DNA of 64,000 nt from Pirellulales bacterium (GTDB lineage: Bacteria > Planctomycetota > Planctomycetia > Pirellulales > JAICIG01). Below the pieces are notes generated by a model. That model saw nothing but the letters and a program-made list of their open reading frames with translations. It was not told the DNA's origin and did not search any database. Every line of letters begins with the position of its first letter. The first letter of the stretch is position 1. This document shows positions 16,560-25,800 of this stretch, one piece after another. The translations under genes and the position numbers were made by a program. Location: positions 1 to 64,000 of the forward strand of contig DATLUO010000091.1 of assembly GCA_035533075.1 (NCBI GenBank). Direction: 5' to 3'.

Positions 16560-17201
16560 CTAACTTTCTTCGGCATCGGTGGCAAGGCCCCAGACTCGCA
16601 TGCGAAACGCGAGCGCGTCGTACAAATCATCGTACGTCATGCAGCCAACTTGCACCGAGTCGACCTTCACCTTGTCCGCTCGCCAGCTTAACCGTTCCTT
16701 TTCGTCGCCCTCCAAATTCGCCGACCTGCCGATTAAAAGCAAGCCGCTGAACCGAACGTGTCCGCCGCCAAAATCGCGCGAGAACCGTCGGGTCCGCTTG
16801 AAATCGTCCAGCGAACAAAACCAGTCGACGATTTGACTGAAGCCGTGATTGAACCGCGGACTCCAATCTCGGGCTGCCCTGTCGCCGACCCGAGAGAAAA
16901 CGCTGTTCTGCCTGGCGTCTTCGAGCTCCACGAATAAAAATGCGCGCGGCACTCGATTGCCCACGACGAGGTCCGCCGAAAAATCGCCTACGATGGGAAA
17001 TTCGAATGCGAGGCAGTCGGCCACCGATCCATGTGGCCCACATGTCCCGACGAGGGCGCAGAGGTGTCGCCGCTCCTTGAAAAACTGCTGAATATCGGCA
17101 CGTTCGGCGAGTTCGGCACGAGACGCCAAAAGCTCGCCAAATTCCCGCAACTCTTGCGCACCTTTGGCGGGATCGAAATCGACATCCGCCAGTTTCTTCA
17201 T
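16560..17201 (-). CDS. Shedu (SduA/DUF4263) nuclease-domain protein
   Basis: 213 residues from ATG 17201, which overlaps the upstream stop as ATGA. The C-terminal 140 residues carry the Shedu/DUF4263 pattern: FSADLVVGN (catalytic-type Asp), AFLFVELEDARQNSVF (Glu-x-Glu where the classic form has Glu-x-Lys), the helix RFNHGFSQIVDWF, and SGLLLIGR, ending with MTYDDLYDAL. SduA proteins are PD-(D/E)XK-like nucleases of the Shedu anti-phage system. The N-terminal 60 residues are helical and could be a sensor. Coupling to a RelE-like gene is the notable context. Defence function is inference; the ELE variant may be native to a subfamily. Confidence 0.75.
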   Translation of the reverse strand: MKKLADVDFDPAKGAQELREFGELLASRAELAERADIQQFFKERRHLCALVGTCGPHGSVADCLAFEFPIVGDFSADLVVGNRVPRAFLFVELEDARQNSVFSRVGDRAARDWSPRFNHGFSQIVDWFCSLDDFKRTRRFSRDFGGGHVRFSGLLLIGRSANLEGDEKERLSWRADKVKVDSVQVGCMTYDDLYDALAFRMRVWGLATDAEES

Positions 17202-17491
17202 AGCCCTCGGTGGTCTCCGGCTTTGACCGTCCGCAGAGAATCCTTTCGAGCAACGTCGACGACCGTGATTTGATCTTCGTCCACGGTGAAAAAGATTCGC
17301 ACGTCCGACGTGGTTCGCAGAACGTAGACGCCATGCTCGTCGTCGGGGAAAACGGGCTTCGAATTCTTTCGGACCTCCGGATCGGTACGCCAGTTCCTGA
17401 GATGGTCGAACCAAGCATGCACCCGCCGTCGATCTTCATCGGGCAAGCCCGTTACAGCAATCTTCGCCGCATTCGTAACTGCTACGTTCAT
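17198..17491 (-). CDS. RelE/ParE-like toxin-family protein
   Basis: 97 residues from ATG 17491; the frame is open upstream to 17590, but that part is not protein-like. The sequence runs AVTGLPDEDRRRVHAWFDHL, then YVLRTTSDVRIFFTVDEDQI and VVDVARKD, matching the RelE/HigB/plasmid-stabilisation fold: helical hairpin, then a beta-sheet with R..F. and the V.V......D ending. Such proteins are ribosome-dependent mRNA nucleases or gyrase poisons. No conventional antitoxin gene is adjacent. Its stop overlaps the Shedu-domain start (ATGA), and its own start overlaps the stop of a 19-codon leader frame. It may therefore be regulated by, or serve, the Shedu protein. Confidence 0.7.
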   Translation of the reverse strand: MNVAVTNAAKIAVTGLPDEDRRRVHAWFDHLRNWRTDPEVRKNSKPVFPDDEHGVYVLRTTSDVRIFFTVDEDQITVVDVARKDSLRTVKAGDHRGL

Positions 17492-17547
17492 GTCACATGC
17501 ACCTCGCGCGCCGCTGATTCGACAGAATTGGGTGGAACGGTCCTCAT
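17488..17547 (-). CDS. Possible 19-codon leader peptide
   Basis: ATG 17547 opens a 19-residue frame, MRTVPPNSVESAAREVHVT, whose TGA overlaps the RelE-like ATG as ATGA. It begins just downstream of the palindrome at 17550-17568. Translational coupling is plausible, but there is no independent proof that it is translated. Confidence 0.3.
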   Translation of the reverse strand: MRTVPPNSVESAAREVHVT

Positions 17548-17549
17548 TT

Positions 17550-17568
17550 GATCCTATTCTGTAGGATC
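17550..17568. promoter_or_regulatory. Palindromic operator upstream of the RelE-Shedu operon
   Basis: GATCCTATTCTGTAGGATC is an inverted repeat with perfect 7-base arms (GATCCTA/TAGGATC) around TTCTG. It lies about 60 bases before the RelE-like start and resembles the sites through which toxin-antitoxin operons control themselves. No DNA-binding protein is encoded in the operon, so the regulator is unknown. Confidence 0.5.
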
Positions 17569-17591
17569 GCATTGGACAAGCAAAGAGCATT

Positions 17592-18068
17592 GCCGTCAGG
17601 TAATCGAGCCGCCTCCGCCTGCCGCGGCGCGCGGTTTATGTGCGCTGGCAGCCGTAACGTATCAAGCAGTCATGCATGGCGCGCTGGGCCGCGGCCAGGG
17701 CTGCGCGGGCACGCTCGGTGAAATCGTTCGGGCCGCCGGAACCGTTGGCCACCAGCCGCCGCCAAACACGGTAAACGGGCGAACGACTTGCGGGCACGAC
17801 CCTTGTTCTTCGAAAGTGTTTTCGTCCGATCCCGGCGGCGGGTCAACTGTCGGAATCCGACAGTTGGCCATTGGTGGGGGGCGTCCGTCTTTGTCGCCAC
17901 CGGTTTCCGGCACGGCCCCAGAAGGCATGGTGCGCCACAATGGAGAAGTTGCGGAGGTGTTTGCGGTAAGCTAAAAAGGAAGTGGAAGGGGCCTGTCAAA
18001 AGGCGGGCTGTCACACGCCGGTGCCGTGATCCGAGCCACGGTTGTCCCGTCGAGCGATTCGTGCCGCC
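17592..18068. other. Gene-free stretch with a 23-bp palindrome and a possible gene fragment
   Basis: No complete gene is convincing. At 17844-17866 CAACTGTCGGA and TCCGACAGTTG flank a single A, a perfect palindrome that could be a terminator stem (no T-run) or a binding site. On the minus strand, ending near 17638, a short frame with FTERARAALAAAQRAMHDCL is protein-like but has no start. The last 60 bases presumably hold the promoter of the helicase gene. Confidence 0.4.
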
Positions 18069-19469
18069 ATGCCGCCTGTCACGCCCTCCCTGTCCTTCGC
18101 CGGCGGCACGTTGCTGCTGAAAGACCTTCCGGCGGCGGGCGTCCGGCGCGTTTTTGGCGATTTACCTTGGACCTGGGACGACCGGACGGCCGCGTGGCGC
18201 ATCGACGCGATCGAGTATCCCGCGGTCCGCTCGGCGATCGATGCTCGCCGCCTGGCGTGCCACGACACCGTACCCAAGTGGCAACCGGTCCGCTGGTCCA
18301 AGATCGAGTTGCCGCCGTTGCGAGCGGAGCAGCAAGCGGCCCTGGCGGCCTGGCAGACCGGGCGCCGCGGACTGGTGGTCATGCCCACCGGCACCGGCAA
18401 GACCGAAGTGGCCTTGTCGATCGTTCGCGACCTGGCCGTTTCGACGCTCGTCGTCGCGCCGGTGCGAGACCTGATGTATCAGTGGCACCGCCGCATTGCC
18501 GAGCGCCTGGGTTACGAGGCCGGCATCGTCGGCGACGGCGTCTATCGCGTTTCGCCCGTATCGGTGACCACTTACGACAGCGCGTTCATTCATACCGAGC
18601 GGCTCGGCGACCGGTTCGGGCTGATCGTGTTCGACGAATGTCACCACCTGCTCGGCACCCTGCGCCGCGACGCCGCACGGATGAGCGCCGCGCCGTGGCG
18701 GCTAGGCCTGACCGCCACGCCCGAACGATCGGACGGCCGCCATGCCGACTATGCACGGCTCATCGGGCCGGTCGCATATTCGCTTCCCTTGGCGGCGGTC
18801 CGCGGTTCCACGCTGGCCAATTACGAGGTGGTGCGGATACCCGTGTTCCTGGCACGCGAAGAACAGGCGCGCTACGACGCCCTGGCCCGCCAAGTGCGGC
18901 AATACGTCTGCCAGCGGCGACAGACTCAGCCCGACTTCGGCTGGGCGGAGTTGTGTGCCGATACGGGCAAGTCGCCCGAGGCGCGACGCGCGCTGCGGGC
19001 CTATCGTGCCAAGCTGGCCATCGAAGACCGGGCCGAAGAAAAGCTGCGCGTGCTGGAAGACCTGTTCCGCCTGCACGCGGGAAGCCGGACCATCGTCTTT
19101 ACCGGCTCGAACGCTATGGCCCGCGAGGTGTCGCGCCGCTTTCTCATCCCGTGCCTGCTCAGCCACTGCGGCAAAAAAGAGCGGCTGGAAGTGCTGCGCG
19201 GCGTGGAAGACGGCACCTACCCGGCGCTCGTCGCCAACCAGGTGCTCGACGAGGGCGTCGACTTGCCGGCCGCCAAGGTGGCCGTCATCCTGGGTGGCAA
19301 AGGCTCGGCGCGTCAGGCCAAGCAGCGGTTGGGGCGGATATTGCGCAAGGCCGGAAACGAGCGGGCCACGTTGTATGAGGTCGTTTGCACGGGCACCAAC
19401 GAAGAAGACCGCTCGCGGCGGCGGCGGCGAAACGATGCTTACCAGGGAACACGCCATCGTCGAATATGA
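18069..19469 (+). CDS. XPB/Rad25-type superfamily 2 DNA helicase
   Basis: 466 residues from ATG 18069. The N-terminal 80 residues form a damage-recognition-like domain (GGTLLLKDLPAAGVRRVFGD and so on). Helicase motifs follow in order: Walker A MPTGTGKTE near residue 113, Ia VVAPVRDLMYQW, DEAH-type VFDECHHLLG, III LGLTATPERSDGR, then domain 2 with RTIVFTGSN, LVANQVLDEGVDLPAA and the arginine-finger motif RQAKQRLGRILRK. This is the compact XPB form known from archaea and some bacteria. It overlaps the Bax1 gene by 35 bases, so the two are coupled. In archaea XPB and Bax1 work as a helicase-nuclease that opens and cuts DNA around damage. Confidence 0.88.
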   Translation: MPPVTPSLSFAGGTLLLKDLPAAGVRRVFGDLPWTWDDRTAAWRIDAIEYPAVRSAIDARRLACHDTVPKWQPVRWSKIELPPLRAEQQAALAAWQTGRRGLVVMPTGTGKTEVALSIVRDLAVSTLVVAPVRDLMYQWHRRIAERLGYEAGIVGDGVYRVSPVSVTTYDSAFIHTERLGDRFGLIVFDECHHLLGTLRRDAARMSAAPWRLGLTATPERSDGRHADYARLIGPVAYSLPLAAVRGSTLANYEVVRIPVFLAREEQARYDALARQVRQYVCQRRQTQPDFGWAELCADTGKSPEARRALRAYRAKLAIEDRAEEKLRVLEDLFRLHAGSRTIVFTGSNAMAREVSRRFLIPCLLSHCGKKERLEVLRGVEDGTYPALVANQVLDEGVDLPAAKVAVILGGKGSARQAKQRLGRILRKAGNERATLYEVVCTGTNEEDRSRRRRRNDAYQGTRHRRI

Positions 19470-20661
19470 GGGCGGCCGCGTCCTGCCCGACCGGCTCGAC
19501 CGCCGCAGGCACGCCCGCTATGCCGGCTATGCCGAGCGGATGCTCACCGTCTATCGGCACGGCGCGGGTCGAACGCGCGGCGAGCTGCACCGCGCGGTGC
19601 GCGACATCTTCATCGACGAGCCCGATTGCCCCGTGCGGCGCATCGCAGCGTTCTGCAAGCTGCTCGACGACGCCAGCAGCTACGATTACGACCGGGCAGG
19701 CGACGCGGCCGCACTGCGAAAAAAGGTGTTTCAGCTCGCCGCCGCGTCGCATCCGTTGGTCGCGTCGGCCGAGGGCCTCTTCGGCCGAAACGAGCAGCGG
19801 GTCAAGGCGGAGATTGCCGCCGAGCTTGGCAGCAGTTGGGACGACATCGACGCGAGGCTGTTTTCCGACATCATCGACTTCCATCGGCTGCGCGAGTTTG
19901 CCGGCTACGTCGACGGCCGCGCTCTTTTGGCGCGTTACAACGTGGCCCAGACCCAGGCGGCCCTGTTCGACGCCGTCGAGATGACGGTCTGGGCGGAGGA
20001 CGATTTCAAAACCATCTTTCGCTATGCGAAGTTGGCGCGGCTGCTGCACACGGTCCGCCGCACGGCCGACGGCAAGTACGTCATTCGGCTGGATGGCCCC
20101 GCGTCGTTGCTGCGCGAAACGCGACGCTACGGCGCGGCGATGGCCCGCTTTCTGCCGGCCCTGTTGGCGTGCCGAGGCTGGCGGATGCACGCGCTCGTGC
20201 GTACACGCGGGCAGCAGCGGATCAACCGGCTCGAACTTTCGCCGGCCGACGGTTTGACCAGCCATCTGCCGCCGCCCGAAGAGTTCGACTCGTCTGTCGA
20301 AGCGGCGTTTGCCGACAAGTGGGGCGTCGCCCCGCGCGAGGGCTGGACGCTGCTGCGCGAAGGCGAGGTGTTGTGCCGCGAGCAGCACGTGTTCGTGCCC
20401 GACTTCGTGCTCGCGCACGACGACGGCCGCCGCGTGTTGCTGGAGATCGTCGGCTTTTGGACGCCCGAATACCTGGAAGCGAAGTTGACCACGATGCGGC
20501 GTTACCGCGACGAGCGAATCATCCTTGCGCTGGCCGAAAGCAAGCGCCACGAGGCGTTTGCGGAGCGGTTCGCGGCCGCCGGCTTTTCCATCGTCCGCTT
20601 CAAAGCCGCGTTGTCGGTGAAGAGTGTGCTCGACGCGTTGCGGTCGCTTTCGCAGAGATAG
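19435..20661 (+). CDS. Bax1-type (DUF790) nuclease partner of XPB
   Basis: 408 residues from ATG 19435; the frame is open further upstream inside the helicase gene but is not protein-like there. The N-terminus starts MLTREHAIVEYEGGRVLPDR, the usual DUF790/Bax1 opening. The C-terminal nuclease domain has FVPDFVLAHDDGRRVLLEIV followed by GFWTPEYLEAKL. The Asp, Glu and Lys in these blocks form the PD-(D/E)XK-like active site conserved in Bax1. The middle is helical with RLLHTVRR and LRETRRYG. The gene overlaps its XPB partner, which strongly supports a complex. In archaea Bax1 cuts 5' of a DNA bubble with XPB. A full RNA-polymerase-coupled repair role is not implied in bacteria. Confidence 0.85.
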   Translation: MLTREHAIVEYEGGRVLPDRLDRRRHARYAGYAERMLTVYRHGAGRTRGELHRAVRDIFIDEPDCPVRRIAAFCKLLDDASSYDYDRAGDAAALRKKVFQLAAASHPLVASAEGLFGRNEQRVKAEIAAELGSSWDDIDARLFSDIIDFHRLREFAGYVDGRALLARYNVAQTQAALFDAVEMTVWAEDDFKTIFRYAKLARLLHTVRRTADGKYVIRLDGPASLLRETRRYGAAMARFLPALLACRGWRMHALVRTRGQQRINRLELSPADGLTSHLPPPEEFDSSVEAAFADKWGVAPREGWTLLREGEVLCREQHVFVPDFVLAHDDGRRVLLEIVGFWTPEYLEAKLTTMRRYRDERIILALAESKRHEAFAERFAAAGFSIVRFKAALSVKSVLDALRSLSQR

Positions 20662-20850
20662 GGAGTACCGGCTCTGCTTGTCGGAACCCATTGGCTAAAG
20701 CCTCGTCCGGCTCCTCGGTCTGATCGCAAACCGAAGCGCCGATTGCTAGAATCAGGGAGCACTGCATCATCGGCTCCCGGACCCTTTATAGCCTTATCGC
20801 CCTCGCGCTGACACGAGCCGCCCCTCAACTGGCTCAGAAAGGAGGATCGC

Positions 20851-21585
20851 ATGGGAATCCAGGACATTAAGTTCACGGGCCTGATCCAGAATCGCAAGCT
20901 ATCCGAAATCACGGGGCCGGAATTCTTCAACGCTTTGGCGGCTTGTGGCTGGAAAGAGGGCACAGGCACGCATTTCTTCCAGCAGCTTCGCAAAGACGGA
21001 CCATCGCGAGGCATCAACACGCCGGCGGACCTCGTGCGGGCGATCGCCGCCGGCAGCTCGGAGCCGGGTCGCGACGGGAAGACGATTCATCGGATTTGCA
21101 GCCAAACCGCCTACCTGATCTACAACGCGACGACACGAACGCTGATCACATTCAGCCAGGGGAGCCCGTCCGCGAGATGGGACGTCGACAAGGCGATTCA
21201 GCATCTGAGATCGAAGGCCGGATCGCCCTATGGCGTCGGCAAATGCGCGACGTTCGTCCGGGAGGCAATTGAGGCCGGCGGATTAACCATTTCCCGGACC
21301 GGGTCAGGGGCCGCAAAAGACTATGGCCCTCGGCTGACCCAAGCCGGCTTCGTCGCGCAGATGGGCGCTGGCACGCCTTACCAAACAGGCGATGTCGCCG
21401 TTATCGACGGATTTACGAAAGCTGCCGCCCAGGGCATCAAGAAAGATCACATCGACGGGCACGTGGCGATGTACGATGGCACGCAGTGGATCTCGGATTT
21501 CAAGCAGGTTGGCCTATCGCCCTATCCGGGCAGCGACTACGAGCGGGCAAAGCCAAAGATCGTGATCTACCGATACGGACGGTAG
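20851..21585 (+). CDS. Two-domain toxin-like protein: RNase-toxin-like N-terminus and CHAP/NlpC-type amidase
   Basis: 244 residues with a strong AAAGGAGG ribosome-binding site. The C-terminal half is a Cys-His peptidase of the CHAP/NlpC-P60 superfamily: Cys132 in YGVGKCATFVREAIEAGG, a GDVAVIDG strand, and His204 in DGHVAMYDG, then WISDFKQVGLSPYPG and a terminal IYRYG. This layout resembles peptidoglycan amidase effectors. The N-terminal 100 residues (LSEITGPEFFNALAACGW, HFFQQLRKDGPSRGI, LIYNATTRTLITF) resemble small RNase-toxin domains of the BECR/DUF4258 type; this is inference. There is no signal peptide, so it would need a specialised secretion route or act on lysis. No immunity gene was recognised next to it; downstream are relics. 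Confidence 0.65.
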   Translation: MGIQDIKFTGLIQNRKLSEITGPEFFNALAACGWKEGTGTHFFQQLRKDGPSRGINTPADLVRAIAAGSSEPGRDGKTIHRICSQTAYLIYNATTRTLITFSQGSPSARWDVDKAIQHLRSKAGSPYGVGKCATFVREAIEAGGLTISRTGSGAAKDYGPRLTQAGFVAQMGAGTPYQTGDVAVIDGFTKAAAQGIKKDHIDGHVAMYDGTQWISDFKQVGLSPYPGSDYERAKPKIVIYRYGR

Positions 21586-21591
21586 CCGCGA

Positions 21592-21775
21592 TCACGAACA
21601 ACGTGAACAGGCGAAGGCGAACAGGCCGAAGATCAGCGACCAGGCCAGGCCCGAAATGATCGGGGCGATGATGATCGGCATGGCGCCCAGCATCGCCGCA
21701 CTGGCGGTGAACAGAATCGGCCGCAAACGCACGACGCGGCTTTCCATGATCGCGTCGAACAGCAAACGACACGCG
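21592..21775 (-). pseudogene. RND efflux pump C-terminal fragment with frameshift
   Basis: On the minus strand the frame reads AIMESRVVRLRPILFTASAA then MLGAMPIIIAPIISGLAWSL and IFGLFA, the unmistakable next-to-last membrane region of an RND/AcrB-type transporter (RLRPIL..., LG..P.). The expected LFTLFVI continues in a different frame about ten bases further, so there is a frameshift. Nothing of the rest of the pump is present. It abuts the amidase gene on one side and a 14-bp palindrome on the other, and is clearly a relic. Confidence 0.75.
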
Positions 21776-21780
21776 TGTCG
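21767..21780. repeat. 14-bp perfect palindrome at a recombination junction
   Basis: CGACACGCGTGTCG lies where the RND fragment (minus strand) gives way to the carboxypeptidase-regulatory fragment (plus strand). Similar GACACG/CGTGTC motifs recur in the next 40 bases. Confidence 0.7.
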
Positions 21781-21829
21781 CGTCGCCCCGGCGCCGACAA
21801 GCGACGTGTCACGCGGTTGGAACGTCGAG

Positions 21830-22789
21830 GCGCTCGCGCACAACCCGCCATGTGTGCGCGAGATTGAAGGAAAGGTCACGGACGCCGACACGGGCGAACC
21901 GATCAAAGGCTGCGTCGATTACCTGGCATTGAGAACAAACAAGAACATTCCACAAGAATTCGGACTTCAAGACGGTTGGGAATCGGAACGCTTTTTGACC
22001 GACGCGGGGGGCCGGTATCGCGCGGCCGGATTGCCGGGGCCGGGAGTGCTGCTGGTTCGTTCGTTCGGCAAAACGATTTATCCTCTGAGCGTGGGGGCGG
22101 AAAAAATCGAGGGCTACGATCCCAAGAGCAACTTCATACCCACGACCCCGACGGGCATGCCCCTTTCCAATTGGCACCTCGTTCAGTTCATCGATCCGGG
22201 CGTGGATGCCGACTCATATACCTGCGACATGACGCTTTCGGCTGGAATTTCGTTGGTCGGACGGATCGTCGGGCCGAACGACTCGCCGGTCTCCCACATC
22301 GAAGCCTTGGGACTGGTCGAAAAGGGCCCGTTCTTCGAGTCCTTGATGGACGACAAGTTCACGCTGACCAATTACCAACCTGACGTGCCGCGAAACCTGT
22401 TCTTCAAAACGGGTGATGGGGCCTTGGTCGGACTCTTGCATCTGGAGGGCAAGCCGCCCGCCGACTTGACCGTTCGCCTGCAACCCTCGGTCACGGTCCG
22501 CGGAACGCTGATTGAAACCGAAACCGAAGAACCGGCCGCGGGATATGGTATCTATTGCAACTCGTCGAAGCACGGCAACTTCCGGATCGAAGACACGACG
22601 ACGGACAAGGAAGGCGGCTTCGGAATCAAAGGGCTGATGGCCGGAAACGTCTACGAAATGAACGCGTTCAATGTCCAGCTTTTCTCCAGTGGAAAGAACT
22701 GCTTCACGATCGACCTGACGGAAGCCAAGCCCGGAGATGTGGTCGAACTGGGTGACGTTACGGGCAAGAACGCTAAGCGGAAGGAATAG
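21830..22789 (+). pseudogene. 5'-truncated carboxypeptidase-regulatory-like domain protein
   Basis: Protein-like sequence starts near 21830 (REIEGKVTDADTGEPIKGCV) and runs about 315 residues to a stop at 22789. The formal frame extends back to 21656, but that part is antisense to the RND relic. The content is two or three carboxypeptidase-regulatory (CarboxypepD_reg-like) beta-sandwich modules (GRYRAAGLPGPGVLLVRSFG, LSAGISLVGRIVGPNDSPVS, LQPSVTVRGTLIETETEEPA). In planctomycetes these normally form the periplasmic half of large M56 or sigma-linked membrane proteins. The catalytic or membrane N-terminus and any signal peptide are missing here, so this is most likely a fragment left by recombination. 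It may still be translated. Confidence 0.65.
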
Positions 22790-22874
22790 GCAGGGTGAAG
22801 AGGCGGTCTTGCCGCCGCTCGACGCATGATGCTATGCTGCTTGCGTAAAGGCCGTCGCGCAAGGAGGTACCGTC

Positions 22875-25800
22875 ATGTTCAAGCGTTTCCTTTGCCTGCT
22901 GGGAATTGCGGGGCTTGTTTTGCTCTCGGCAGCCTATGCTGTCGACCACAGCGCCGCCGATGCCGCCGCAGATGGATGGACCGGCCGGTTCGTGTTGGCC
23001 AAATCGCCGGCGGTCGTGCTGCGCGAGGCCCCCGACGGTAATTCGGCGACCATCCAACTGTCGCTAACGGGCATCTGGCTCGAGGTGCAGCAAAAGGAGG
23101 GCGACTGGCTGAAATTCGCCGAAGGTTGGCTGCCAGTGAGCGACGTCATGGGCGAAGAGGGCGTCGTCGAGCATTTCACGGCACAGCTCAAACAGGGCGA
23201 AAGCGTTTTCAGTTATCTTGGCCGGGCGCGCGGTTGGTTGAATCAAAACGACTTCGGCAAAGCCGAGGCCGACGTCAGTGAGGCGCTGCGTCTGGAGCCG
23301 CAGAACGCTCGCGCTTTCTTCGTGCGCGGGAAAATCGCCGCTAAACGGCAGCGTAACGACGAAGCGCTGGCAAACTACGACCGTGCGCTGGATTTGTCTC
23401 CACGCGGTGCGGCGGTGCTCGCCGAGCGTGGCGTGCGGCTGATGAACCTGGGTGAAGACGAGCGCGCGATTCGCGACTTCGACGCAGCCATCGAAGTAAA
23501 CCCGGCCGACTCTCACTCTTGGGCTATGCGAGGCTGGTGCCGCTCCAACAAGCGCGAGTTCGAAAAAGCCTTGGCCGATTTGGCGGAGGCCGTGCGGCGA
23601 AATCCCCGCGATGCGTACGTGCGCGCTGCCCATGCGGTGGTTTATCTTCGAAACCAGAAACTTGATGAGGCCCTGGCAGAGGCTCAGGAGGCGCTGCGGC
23701 TCAATCCAAAGCTCGGCGAAGGATTTGCCACGCGCGGCGCCGTGTACGCATTCCAAGAAAAACTTGACGAGGCCCTGTCCGACCTGAATGAGGCGATTCG
23801 ATTGGGCGTGGCAGCGGCATCTACGTTCTCATATCGCGCCTACGCCCATTCGCTGAAGGGGAATCTCGATGCGGCGGCGCTCGACTATACGCAAGCCATC
23901 TCGCTGAAAGCCGACGATGCCGGTCTCTACTTTCGACGGGCCGAGGTGTGGGCCGGCAAGGGCGACAATGCCAGCGCCATCGTCGATCTCGGAGAATGTC
24001 TGAAGCTGGCGCCGCAGACCGTCGAGGCTTACGTTCAACGGGGCCGCTTGCGGAGCGAACCGGATGCGGACGGCGCCCTGCCCGGTGCGGCGCGCCTGGA
24101 CGAAGCCCTCGATGACTTTCAGCAAGCCTTGCGGCTTGACCCGCGGCACGTGGATGCCCTGATCCACCGGGCCTATATCTGGTCGGCAAAAAATGAAACC
24201 GAGAAGGCCCAGGACGACCTCTCCGCCGCCATTCGCATCAATCCCCACGAGAGCGAGGCTTATTGCCAGCGGGCGGGAATTCACACGTCGCGCGGCGAAT
24301 ACGGTGCGGCGATCGAAGACTTGACCGCCGGCATCGGCGCCGAGCCGACGAAGACCGCCTGCTTGCTCGATCGCGCGGTGGCCTTCGCATTGAAGGGCGA
24401 ATACCAGAAAGCGATCGACGATTGCCAGGCGGTCCTGAAGATCGAACCGAACAACACGATCGCTTACTTTCATACCGCGATGGCGTGCTCGTGGGGTGAC
24501 CGAAGTGAGGAGGCCTATGAAGCGTATAGCGCCATTTTGCGGATCGATCCGGACGATGCGGGCGCTCTCGAGTCGAGGGGCCACGTAGCAGCTAGGCTAG
24601 GCAAGTTTGACATGGCCCTGGCCGATTTCGAGCGGCTGAGGCAGATGAAGGGACACGAGGCTGAGGCGATCCGCGCGCGCTCGCAAGTCTGGGAGTATCA
24701 GGGTCAGTGGGACAAGGCGGCGGCCGATTTGACCGAGGCCATTCGGCTCAAGCCCGACGACGCCGAGATGCTCCGCCAGCGGTCAGCCTGCTGGCTACAA
24801 CTTAAGAAGTTTGACAAAGCGATTGCGGGTGCGAAGGAAACGGTGCGGTTGGAGCCGAATTCAGAGCTGGCCTTGCAGACGCTTCATGTAGCTCAAGAGG
24901 CGAAAGCGGGGCGCACCGTCGTCCGGCCGCCAATCATGGGCGCGACGACCGAAACGATAACGATTAATGATGCAGTGTTGGGGAATAGCGAAGCCGGGCC
25001 GTTGACGCCTTTGTACGACCTTACATTGCAGGGGCCGGCCGGTTTCCAGCTCGCTCTTGAAGGCGCTCAAATGGAGGAGTTCGAAGACAACGCGGCGCCT
25101 TTTCCGCAGCGAGTGCCGATGTTCGACCAAGGCATGGCGCGTTTCAAGCTTGCGGCCGACAAAGAATTGGCGAAAGATCTCTTTGGGCGGATCGAGTCGG
25201 CACATTTATCGCCCGAGGAGGCTGCGCGTTGCAACAAGAAGGCCCCGTCACTGCAACTCACGAAGGACAACCTCCATATCGCCAGATCCGGCACAGACGT
25301 GATCAAAGTGCTCGTGCTGGCGCATGCCGGAAACGAGCCCGCGAGCGAGCCTGAATTCGAAGTTCTGACGAGCACGGCAACGCGGCGTCTGCCCGAATTG
25401 CTCAGCGAGGCAGCGCGCCGCGGCACCGTCATCGCGGCGCTTGACCTGAGCGAGCACCTGCCACCTCTGACGCCATTTTTGCCTTCGCAGCTTTTGCCTT
25501 TGACGCCCAATGACCGGTTCGTCCGTTTTACGCTCCGTGGTCCCCAAGGACTGACGCTGGCGCATGAGTTGCCAGTCCCAGGAAAGTTCGACGAGCAGCC
25601 GCAGCCGGTAGCGGCCCATTTTGCGTTCTTGCCCGGCATCGAGATGCGGTTTCAGCTAAAGGGACCGCCGATACCCGCGGGTACACCTCTCTACGGCTGG
25701 CTGTCAGTGAGTGGTCCTTGGCCGACGGAGCTTGGCCCGCCGGGAAAAACCGAATTGCTGATCGACCCGACCGTCCGCCCGGAAGCGTTCAGGTGCGGTT

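Noticed and set aside
16627-17439. 270-codon minus-strand frame overlapping the Shedu gene
   Set aside because: Arg/Ser-rich shadow of the SduA-like frame; the 16560-17201 frame carries the conserved motifs.
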